DNA from: a virus
Virus record (IMG/VR): IMGVR_UViG_3300020421_000066
Coordinates: 1 to 36,488 of that record
Length of the DNA stretch: 36,488 nt
Strand: one strand, 5' to 3'
The notes beneath the pieces were generated by a model that had not been told where the DNA came from, ran no database searches, and saw only the letters and a program-made list of their open reading frames with translations. Of the stretch, positions 22,321-32,700 are shown in pieces. How positions within the stretch are numbered: the stretch's first letter is position 1; each line of letters begins with the position of its first letter. The position numbers and the translations under genes were made by a program.

Positions 22321-25178
22321 TGGGATTTTCACTTGCGTCAATAAACAGACAGTTCAACAGCGAAACTGAAACTTTTCAACAGTCATTCGCATTGACTCAT
22401 GAAAGGAATCCTCTTTTTCATAAAGAATTTGATGGGTCAGATACTTCTGTAGTACTTCTTGGTGATGATTCTATTGTCATTAAGAATCACTATTTTGTGA
22501 CAGGTGAAGCAGTAACATATTCAGATAATGGTGCTCCCATTAACATTCAGAACGGTGTAAGTGGTGTAGGTGCTGCTACAACAATGCCTAAAACAGTTTA
22601 TGTTATCAAGGTAGATGAGAATAAAATAAGACTTGCTGGAACTAAAGCATTCGCTAAATCTGCAACCCCAATCAATATTTTATCAGTAGGTGTTGGTGTT
22701 ACTCATTCACTTACAGCAACTAAGAAGAATACTAAGTGTATAGTTGCTCTTGATAATATAATTCAATCTCCACTTTATGAAAGAGTAGGTGCTGCTACAA
22801 CTGTAATACAAGTTCTAAACCGTGAAGTAACTGTTGCTGATTCAAGCATATTCAAAGCATATGATCTTCTTGAGATCAATGGTGAGATTATGAGAGTGTC
22901 ATTGAATAATTTTGGTGGTGTTCAGAATAAGATGTTGGTAGATAGAGCATGGATGGGAACTACAAAATTATCACATGGTGCTAATGACGAATGTAAGTTA
23001 GTTCTTGGTGATTATAACATTGTAGATGATACTATAACGTTTGCTGATGTACCCTTTGGTGGTACTAGACAAGAAGTTGGTATAGCTTCTGGGGATTTCA
23101 GTGGTAATAATTTTGGATGCCTTACAGAGGTACTGAGGACAGGTACAAAGGTAAAGATTAGAAGTTTGAATCCACCATCACCCTTGATTGGTAATGAAGA
23201 TTATTTTATTATACAGCAAGCAGCAAACTATTTTTCATTTGCTGAAACTAAGGGTATGGCATTAACTGGTATTGCTTTGACTCTAACCAGTGCTGGAATT
23301 GGTACACATAAACTTATTGTTGCAGACACACCAGTTGGATCATCTTTCCAAGGAAGACAGTTTATTAGATCTGACTATGATGGTAACTTAGTACTTGATG
23401 ATGTTGCTACAAGTTTTACTGGTATTGGTAAAACATTTACACTTACAAGTGGTGGTAGTAATACTACTGGTATAACAAGTGATTATGGTGCCATATTGAT
23501 CAATAATATATTCCAGAAACCTGAAAATGATTATACTTTTATCAGTTCACCTAGTCCTGGTATTACATCTGTTAGATTTACTGGTAATGAAGCACCTGGT
23601 GTAACTGAGATATATTCTCTTACGGATGTAAATGCAAACAAGTTACCTAGAAAGGGTATTATTGCTGGTCTTGGAAATACACAAGGGTTTGGATATCAAC
23701 CTGGTTTTTATGATGACATTAAATTAGAGAGTTCTAGTACTGGTATCGGTGTTTCTATTAGTGTTGAGATTGGAGTTGGTAATAGTATAAAGGGATTTGA
23801 TATTGTTAATCCTGGTTTTGGATTTACATCAGGAGAAAATCTAACAGTTGTTGGTATACCTACAATTTCTACATTTGGATCCGATTTCCAATCTGCTATA
23901 TTCACAGTTACAGATACTGTTGATGATGAATTTACTGGTTGGGTATTTGGTAAGATGCAAATCTTAGATGATTTCTCTTCAGAATTTGATGGTAGAAAGA
24001 CTGTCTTTACTTTGAAAGAAGATAATAAACCCATTAGTATTGAAAAACCAGAAGGTAGTGTAATAAGTTTAGATGATGTATTATTAATCTTTATCAATGA
24101 TACATTACAGAAACCAAAAATTGCTTACAATTTCAAAGGTGGTACTCAAATAGAATTTACAGAGGCACCAACTGCAGGGTCAACTTTACAGATGCTTTTC
24201 TATAAAGGAACTGATGCTGATACTTCAAATACTACTGCTATACAATCAGTCAAAAAAGGTGATGGTATAACACTTGGAAAACAAACTCAAAGAACTGTTA
24301 GAGAAGTTATATCAAGAGATACTCTTCAAACTACCAACTATAAAGGTGTAGGTATTACTGGAGATAGACTTCCTTTCAGACCGATTGAATTAAGAAAACA
24401 AAGAGATGATGTATTTGTAGAAGGTGTAAAAGTAAGTAAGGCAAGAACTATATTTGCTGGTCGTATATTCCCTTCTTCACAACTTATCAAGACTGCTGAA
24501 AAGGGTGATGGAACATTATATGTTAGAGGTGGTTCAATGAGTTTCAAAAAGTCTGAGCAATCACAAGTTTATAGCCCTGAAGTAAATTTCCCTATAAAAG
24601 TTATTGATGGTCATTCATCTACTGTTGGGTTTGGTACAACTGGATATGAACATCCTGTATCCGAACATCCTGTTTCAAATATTTTTGGTGATGAAGGTCA
24701 TATTATTGGAATAGGATCTACTGCTCAAGGTGTTCAATTCAATTTCCATTTTCCAGCAAACTCCTTACTTAGACAATCTCTATATGGTGGTATTGTAAAA
24801 ACTGGTATTTCTACTGGAGATTATTTCCTTGTAACGAGATCTAATGTTGGTAATGGTGTTACTGCATTATCTCAAGATAGAACTGAAACTGTTGGTATAG
24901 CAACAGAATTCTTAGATGGTGTTTTTGAAGTTGCTCATGTTGATGATATTACTGCTCAAATCGTTAGAGTTCATACTAATGTTTCACCTGGTCATGGACT
25001 CAACTTTGTAGGTCTAGCAAGCGATATAGGTAATTACTACGGTCAGTTTAGTTGGGCAAAAGTAAGCACTGGAGGTATGGGTACAACCTTCACTGTGAAC
25101 GCAAATGAGGGTCTAACTGGGTTGTCTACTGCTCCTGTAGTAACGAGAACTGAAAAACTTCTCCTAGATTATCCATAA
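22320..25178 (+). CDS. Large modular virion structural protein (952 aa)
   Basis: Starts ATG 22320, sharing a base with the previous stop (TAATG). It is built from modules like those of the 2750-aa neighbour: IKNHYFVTGEAVTYSDNG near residue 54, EINGEIMRVSL with RAWMGTTKLSHG near 185-220, and an NEDYFIIQQAANYFSF unit near 270. A later section has repeated ILINNIFQKPENDYTF and VLLIFINDTLQKPKIAYNF units (near 395 and 582), a typical receptor-binding or fibre-like beta repeat. No catalytic motif. Likely a baseplate or tail-fibre protein assembled with its neighbours; T4 counterpart not identified. Confidence 0.75.
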   Translation: MGFSLASINRQFNSETETFQQSFALTHERNPLFHKEFDGSDTSVVLLGDDSIVIKNHYFVTGEAVTYSDNGAPINIQNGVSGVGAATTMPKTVYVIKVDENKIRLAGTKAFAKSATPINILSVGVGVTHSLTATKKNTKCIVALDNIIQSPLYERVGAATTVIQVLNREVTVADSSIFKAYDLLEINGEIMRVSLNNFGGVQNKMLVDRAWMGTTKLSHGANDECKLVLGDYNIVDDTITFADVPFGGTRQEVGIASGDFSGNNFGCLTEVLRTGTKVKIRSLNPPSPLIGNEDYFIIQQAANYFSFAETKGMALTGIALTLTSAGIGTHKLIVADTPVGSSFQGRQFIRSDYDGNLVLDDVATSFTGIGKTFTLTSGGSNTTGITSDYGAILINNIFQKPENDYTFISSPSPGITSVRFTGNEAPGVTEIYSLTDVNANKLPRKGIIAGLGNTQGFGYQPGFYDDIKLESSSTGIGVSISVEIGVGNSIKGFDIVNPGFGFTSGENLTVVGIPTISTFGSDFQSAIFTVTDTVDDEFTGWVFGKMQILDDFSSEFDGRKTVFTLKEDNKPISIEKPEGSVISLDDVLLIFINDTLQKPKIAYNFKGGTQIEFTEAPTAGSTLQMLFYKGTDADTSNTTAIQSVKKGDGITLGKQTQRTVREVISRDTLQTTNYKGVGITGDRLPFRPIELRKQRDDVFVEGVKVSKARTIFAGRIFPSSQLIKTAEKGDGTLYVRGGSMSFKKSEQSQVYSPEVNFPIKVIDGHSSTVGFGTTGYEHPVSEHPVSNIFGDEGHIIGIGSTAQGVQFNFHFPANSLLRQSLYGGIVKTGISTGDYFLVTRSNVGNGVTALSQDRTETVGIATEFLDGVFEVAHVDDITAQIVRVHTNVSPGHGLNFVGLASDIGNYYGQFSWAKVSTGGMGTTFTVNANEGLTGLSTAPVVTRTEKLLLDYP

Positions 25179-25181
25179 ATA
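25174..25181 (+). promoter_or_regulatory. T4-type late promoter before gp8
   Basis: CATAAATA matches the NATAAATA core, 22 bases before ATG 25204. It overlaps the stop of the preceding gene. Confidence 0.6.
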
Positions 25182-25203
25182 AGATGAAAAGTTAATTAGT
25201 GTA

Positions 25204-26739
25204 ATGCCAGCGATTATAACTGATCAGATTAGAGTATTGAATGCGTCTAACTTTGTTAGTGGAATTTCCACCACTGATAACAGTTATTACGTCTTTATTG
25301 GCTTGCCTAACGCTACAAGTGCTGTTACTGACTGGAACACAAATACCCCGTCACCTATTGATAATTTTGATCAACATGATGATGTATACGATACGCTAAT
25401 ATCTGCTAAGAAAATAAACTCTGCTGATGTACTAAGGGTAATTCGTAAACTAACATGGAAGAGTGGTTCTATTTACGAAATGTATCGTCATGATTACAGC
25501 ATCAATAATGTTAGCCCGCAGACAAGTTCAACAAGTTTATATAATGCAAACTACTATATTCTAAATTCTGATTTTAGAGTGTACGAATGCATCTATAATG
25601 GTGCTGCACCTTCTAATAGTGGAAATGGTATTGTATCGTTACAGGAACCTGTACATACTGACCTAGAACCAAGATTAGAGAGTGATGGATATATCTGGAA
25701 ATACCTTTATACTATAAAACCAAGTGATATTATAAAATTTGATAGTGCTGATTATGTTCCAGTACCAGCAGACTGGACAACCAGTACTGATGTACAAGAT
25801 GTAAGAAATTCTGCTGTTGATGGTAAGATAGAGGTAGTTACTATAGAAGAGAACGCAAGTGCTTCTTACCAGTTTACTGGTACGAAGAACGGAGTTCCTA
25901 TTAGAGGAGATGGACAAGATGGTTTAGCATCGGTTACATTCGTAAACGGTCAACCAACTGCTGTTCAGGTTACTAATGGTGGAACTGGATACAGTTTTGC
26001 TACTTTAGACCTTGATAGTTCTGTTGCTGGTAGTGGTGCTGAGTTCTCGGTAATCATACCCCCTGCTGGTGGTCATGGTGCAGATATCTACAGAGAACTA
26101 GGATCTAATAAAGTTCTTGTTTATAGTAGGATAGAGAATAGTGACGTAACAAACCCAGACTTTCCGACGGGTAACCAGTTTGCCAGAATTGGTATTCTGA
26201 AAAACCCTCAGGTAAATGGTAGTACAAATCTACTAGAGATACCTTCTGCTTCTGGTGTTTATGGTTTACGTTTGGCTGGTGCAGCTGCGACTACAATGAC
26301 AGTCGAAGTTGATGGTCAACTAACTCAAACAGTTGGTCTTGGATCAACTGCTATAGGAAGAATCATTGGTTACGATCCTATTACTAAGGTTTTACAATAT
26401 TGGCAAGATAGAAGTCTTGCTGCTGGTGACGTAACTTCCCTCAACCAATTCGCTCTAAATAAGTTCACAGCCTCACCAGATACAGGTAATGGTGGGAATC
26501 TGAACGTTGTAGTAACAACAACAGGAGGAACTGAAACCCTGTCAATTGATACAGCATTCACGGGAGTATCAACTTCAGTCAACGCTAGAACATATTACTT
26601 TGGACAATCCTATAATTCAGGTATTGCCAGTCCAGAGATTAAAAAATATTCAGGAGATATAATTTATCTTGACAATCGTCCTGAAGTGACCAGAGCAACA
26701 AACCAACGAGAAGATATCAAAATCATTTTAGAATTCTGA
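25204..26739 (+). CDS. 8: Baseplate wedge subunit gp8-like
   Basis: 511 aa. The N-terminal third fits gp8, which links gp7, gp10 and the fibres in the T4 wedge: TDNSYYVFIGLPN (a YVFIG-type strand), then VLRVIRKLTWKSGSIYEMYRHD, VYECIYNG, and LESDGYIWKYLYTIKPSD followed by YVPVPADW. The last block parallels the T4 gp8 segment DGYVWEYLFEI. The C-terminal part contains a Gly-Gly-x-Gly-Tyr module (VTNGGTGYSFATL) like those in the giant neighbours, then beta-rich sequence with a KKYSGDIIYLDNRPEVTR end. T4 gp8 is about 334 aa, so this is an enlarged form. It is the first gene after a late promoter. Confidence 0.85.
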   Translation: MPAIITDQIRVLNASNFVSGISTTDNSYYVFIGLPNATSAVTDWNTNTPSPIDNFDQHDDVYDTLISAKKINSADVLRVIRKLTWKSGSIYEMYRHDYSINNVSPQTSSTSLYNANYYILNSDFRVYECIYNGAAPSNSGNGIVSLQEPVHTDLEPRLESDGYIWKYLYTIKPSDIIKFDSADYVPVPADWTTSTDVQDVRNSAVDGKIEVVTIEENASASYQFTGTKNGVPIRGDGQDGLASVTFVNGQPTAVQVTNGGTGYSFATLDLDSSVAGSGAEFSVIIPPAGGHGADIYRELGSNKVLVYSRIENSDVTNPDFPTGNQFARIGILKNPQVNGSTNLLEIPSASGVYGLRLAGAAATTMTVEVDGQLTQTVGLGSTAIGRIIGYDPITKVLQYWQDRSLAAGDVTSLNQFALNKFTASPDTGNGGNLNVVVTTTGGTETLSIDTAFTGVSTSVNARTYYFGQSYNSGIASPEIKKYSGDIIYLDNRPEVTRATNQREDIKIILEF

Positions 26740-26743
26740 TACA

Positions 26744-29700
26744 ATGCCACAGAACACCAACCTAAACGTCAGCCCATATTTTGACGATTTTGATTCTGAG
26801 AAGAATTTCAATAAGGTCTTATTCAAACCAGGTACCCCTGTTCAGGCAAGGGAACTTACGACACTGCAATCAATTTTGCAAGGTCAAATAGAGAAGTTTG
26901 GTAAGCATATATTCAAAGAAGGATCAATAGTCATACCTGGTAAATTCAATTACGATTTTGAGTACACATATGTCAAGGTAGAATCTACATTTTTTGGTGT
27001 TCCTGTAGAAAGCTACTATGATAAACTTATTGGTGTAAGGATTAGAGGTAAGGATAGTGGTGTAACTGCAAAGGTAGTAAAGGTATTACCTCAATCAGAA
27101 TCACTTGAGAATTCAACTACTCTTTATATCAAGTATGAAGGTAGTTCTGATGACCTTACTCGTGAAACATTTCTTGATGGAGAAAACTTAGTTACACTGA
27201 AGGATATCACATATGGTGTAACAACTATTGCTGATGGTTCTGACTTTGCTACAGCATCCAGTTCTAATGCAACAGGATTTGGTTCTGCATTTAGTTTGAT
27301 TCGTGGTATATTCTTTGCTAGAGGTGCTTTTGTAGAAGTAAAGACAGAAACTTTAATATTGGATCAGTATGGAAATGAACCATCTTTCCGTGTTGGTTTT
27401 CTTGTAAGAGAAGAAATTGTTACTTCAGTAGAAGACGAGTCTTTATACGATAATGCTGCTGGTTTTAGTAACTTTACTGCTCCAGGTGCAGACAGATTAA
27501 AGATTGGCCTGGTCCTAACTAAGAAACCTCTTACAGATTTCAATGATGAGAACTTCATTGAATTGTTTAGAACTGATGTAGGAGAAGTCAAGCATCTTGT
27601 AGATAGAACTGTATATAACGAACTTGCTAAAGAATTTGCTAGAAGAACATATGATGAGTCTGGTAACTACTATGTTACCAAATTTGATTTAGAACCAAAA
27701 GAATGTTTGAATGATAGGTTCTCAAGATATGGTCAGTTTACAAAGGATCGTTTGACTGAGGATGGTAATGTACCATCTGAAGACTTGATGTGTATGCGTA
27801 TTGGACCAGGTAAGGCATACGTAAGGGGTTTTGAAGTAAGTGTTAATGGTACTAAGTATCTTGATATACCAAAACCAAGAACTACTAAGACAGCAGAAAC
27901 AAGGGCTGTTGGATTTGAAGCAGGTAATAGACTAAGATTAAATAATGTGCACCATGCTGCTCAAATAAGATTAGCTGCTGGTAATGCTGATTTTGTTGAT
28001 TTACGTAGTGCTAGACTAGGTTCTAATAAAGCAACTGCTGCTGGTGATAGTATTGGTCGTGCAAGAGTATATGATTATAAACTTCAAAGTTCTGCATATG
28101 TTGATAATTCATCTGTATATGAATTATATCTTTTCGATATTGTAACTGATACTAAACTAACAATCAACCAAGCAATATCTCTCAACGCTCCTGCTCTTGT
28201 CCAAGGTAGTAGGTCAGGTGCTAGAGGTATGTTAAGAAGCAATGCCAGTGGTAGTACTACTTTGATATTATCTGAAACTGCTGGACAGTTTGTTCTTGAC
28301 GAAGCACTTATCATCAATGGTGAGCAACAAGGAAGAGTAGTTACTGGTATTACTGAATATGATCTTACTGATGTGAAATCTGTTAGATCTACTGGTGGTG
28401 GTAGGACATTTGGTGCTGATGTCCTTATGGAAGAGATAGCGAACTTTGGTTCTGTAGCAGTCAATATTTCTGCTCCTTCTGGTGGTAAGAGTACTATTAG
28501 CTCTGGAGTAACTGGTTGGGCTAAGAAGATAAGACCTGGTAGTATTATTTCTTATACTGCTACTGGTATAACTGTCCCAGTTTTTCATAAGGTAACTTCT
28601 GTATCTGGTAGTGGATTTAGTGCTGAATGCGAAGCGGTACAGACCGTTACTAACGTATGTAATGGTGCTCTTCCTTCAGGTGCACTTACTGTTAGTGGAG
28701 TAAGAGTTTTAGGTGGTAGGGTAAAAGAATCTAAGAAAGGAACTTTAGTAGCAGATATGCCACATACAAATGTGGAATCTGTTGATCTGACTGAATCTAC
28801 AATATTTGTTCGTGATGAAGCAACAAGTCAATCTACATCAGGTGGTGGTCAGTTGACTTTACCTTCACTTGTAGGTAGTGATTACGTTTATGCAGCATTT
28901 GATGAGGAAAGATATAATGTAACTTATACTAACGGTACGACTGCTGTACTATCATCAGATCAATTTGCATTCACTAATGGTGGTAAGAGTGCAACTATAT
29001 CTGGTCTTACTGCAAGCCAAAGTGGTAATGTTATTGTTCAAGTAACTAAGCAAAAATCTAAAGTAAATTCAAAAGTTAAGACTCTTATTCAGTGTGCAAC
29101 ATTAGATATCACAGGTTCTAATAAAGCAAACTCTGGTGTAACAACTGGTCTAAAAGATGGATTAACTACAAATGGTGTATATGGTAAACGTGTACAAGAT
29201 AAAGAAGTATCTTTAGATAATGCAGATATCATTGAAGTTCATGCAGTATTTGAATCTTCAGGAAGTGGTACACCTACTATTCCAAAACTAACATTAGCTG
29301 CATTCAGTGGTCCTAATCAAAACAATACAGATATTCAAATTGGTGAAGTTGGTATTGGTAAGAGTTCTGGTGCTGCTGCATTAGTTCTTGCTCGTTCTGG
29401 TGTAGATGCTGTAGAAATTGTAACTAGGAATAATCAAAGCTTCTTTGAGACTGAAGAAATTAGTTTCCAGAAGAGTGGTGTGAAAGCAAACCTATCAACA
29501 AATGAACCAGGTGATCCTAACATCCGTAAGAATTATGTTCTCGATAATGGACAGAGGGATGAATATTATGATTTTGGACGTTTGACAAGAAAACCAAATG
29601 TATCTGAACCACAAGGCAGATTGAAGGTATTCTATGATAGATATGATATACAAGGCGATGATAGTGGTGATATAGTAACGGCTTCTTCATATGAAAAAGA

Positions 29701-32700
29701 ACAATATGATAGAGTCCCGTCTATGGGTAATGTTAGGAATACTGACACTATTGATATTCGTCCAAGAGTGGCTCAATATTCAGGGTCTCGTTCCCCATTT
29801 GAATTTGATTCAAGAATCTTCTCTGGAGGTGGATCAGCGACCAATGTATTGACTAGCGGTGAAAATGTAACCTTTGATTATGATTACTATGTTGGAAGAA
29901 AGGATAGATTATACCTCAATAGAAATCAATCGTTTACTATCATAGAGGGTACTCCAAGTGATAATCCTCAGTTACCAGAACCAGTAAGTCAGAGTTTTGA
30001 AATAGCACAGATTCATTATAAACCATACATTTATAATGCACGTTGGGAAGTTGACGTTAAGTACAAAGGTACTAAGCGTTTTACTATGAGAGATATTGGT
30101 AAACTTGAAGAGAGATTGGATACACTTGAAGAAGTAACTTCTCTTTCTCTTTTAGAATCTAAAACTGATAGTCTTGTAATTAGAGATCCTAGTACTGGTC
30201 TTGATAGATTCAAGAATGGATTTGTTGTTGACCCATTCAATGATTTCAATGTTACTGATAAGACTCAGACTGAAATCAAATATGAGATTGATGATGGAAT
30301 GATGATCTCTAAGAAGTATCGTGATAGTATCGATCTTCTAATTGGATCAAATAGTGTAGTTGGAGTAAATGGTGCTCCTGATCCTACTGTTGATCCACGT
30401 TTTGCTACTGACTTAGGTTCACCTAATGTCAAGAAAATTGGTAACCATGTTACTCTGAACTACACTGAAGTCGCAGACCGTGAGCAGTTATTTGCTACAC
30501 GTCTTGAAAGTGTAAACCCTTATATGTTCAGAGATTGGAATGGAATGCTTTCTCTAGATCCAGAAGATGATGTTTATATTGATAGAAATCAAGTTACTAT
30601 AACTGAAGGTGAAGGTTTTGCAAATGATTTCTTCTCTCAAGGTGCACCAGTTCCACATGTAAGAGAACAAAATATTGAGTTCAATGCAACAACTCTAAAA
30701 CCAGATACTAAACATTATGCATATTGGTCTGGTACTGATATGATAGATGAGAATAATTATATTATACCAAAACTATTAGAGGTAACACCAGTAAGCGGAT
30801 CATTCCAAATTGGTGAAACTGTATCTGGTCCTAACATAAGATTCCGTCTTGCATCACCTAATCATAAGGCAGGTCCATTCAATAGTCCTCAAATTGTATA
30901 TGATATAAACCCCTATTCTCCTAATGTTGGTTTATCATCTTCTTATTCAGAAACAAGTTCAGTTCTTAATGTTGACTGTGCTGCATTAAACCAAAAGTCT
31001 GATGGTAACTTCTTTGGTAGAGTTAGTACTGGTATAAGATTAGTTGGTGAAACAAGTGGTGCTCAAGCAGATATTGCTGATGTTCGTTTAGTAACTGATG
31101 ATCTTGGAACTGTACAAGGTTGTTATTATATTCCACCAGATACATTCCGTGATGGAACACATAGTTCTTTGATTACTCAAGTAAAACCAGAAAATGTAAT
31201 ACCTGGTAAAAATATTAGTAATGCTAATTCAGAATGGTTCTCTGAAGGATTTGAAATTACCGATACTACAGTTATTAGAACTGAACCTGCATTACCTATA
31301 CCTGTTATAAATCACAACTACTTTATAACAAATAATATTACTAATGTTACAAACATTACTCAGGTTCAGCCAGAACAGCATGATGATGACCCTCTAGCAC
31401 AGAGTTTTGAAGTTGCAGAAGAAGCTGGTATGTTTATGACTGGAGTAGACTTCTACTTCCAGAGTAGGTCTGAAAAGATTCCTTTGAAGGTTCGTATCGT
31501 TAGTATGGAAAGTGGTTTTCCTTCACAGAAGATAATGAAGAATAGTGAGGTTGAAGTAGATCCAATAAATGTTAACATTTCTGATGATGGTACTATACCA
31601 ACTCATTTTGGATTCAAAGCACCTGTATACTTACCTAAAGGTGATTATGCATTCTACTTAGGTTCTTCATCTGGTGACTATGATGCATGGATATCTCAAG
31701 TTGGTGAAGCAGATATTAGAACTGCTAATTTGAGTCAGTTCCAGAAAATTATTGTATCTAAACAGCCAACTCAAGGTTCATTGTTCAAAGCACAAAGTAA
31801 TGTTACTTGGACTGCATCACAGTTGGAAGACTTGAAATATAAGTCATATAGAGCAGAGTTTACAACAGAACCAGGAACGGTTCGTATGTATAATCCAGCT
31901 CTACAAACATATGGTACACGTAATAATCTACCTTCCAATCCTATTGAAACATTTGCTAAGAGAGTATATGTTGGATTGAGTTCTGGTTCAACTTCACCTC
32001 ATCTTATAAATGGTGCTGTTATATCACAGGTCAGTAATACTACTGCAAGAGGTGTGATTGCTGAGGCATTAGGACATGTAGCAAATAATGATGAAGATGC
32101 ACTTGGTATTACATATGGTGGTGTTGGATATGAAGATGGTGCAGCACAGTCTGTAAGTCTTGTTACTATGTCAGGTCGTGGACAAGGTGCTGTTGGTATT
32201 TTGACAGTTAGTGGTGGTATTATTACTTCAGCAACTATTGATCCAACAAGTACTGGTAATGGATATAAAGTTGGAGATACTCTAACAGCAAATCTAGGAT
32301 CTAAAGGTCTTGGAGAGAATTTACTTCTAACTGTTGGTGTTACTACAGCAACCAGTGGATTAGTTCTTACTAATGTATCTGGTGCTGAGTTCAATACTTC
32401 CGATGCAATTTCCATTGTTCCTCAATTAGGATCTGGTGTTGGTGTTGCTTCTGCACAATCAGGTATTGTTCCTAGTTCTGTAGTTGTGAATTCTGATGAG
32501 TATGATGGTAAGCATTTCAGAGTAACACATCCTAGTCATGGACATTATTCTAATAATGATCATGCTCAGTTAACTGGTGTTGGTGGAGATTCAGTTCCTA
32601 CAAAACTAACTGTTGGATATGCAGCAAGTGTTACTTCAATTGTTAGTGTAGGAAGTAGTACAGGATTCAGTTGGTTTGAAGGTGCACAGGTTTCTGCATC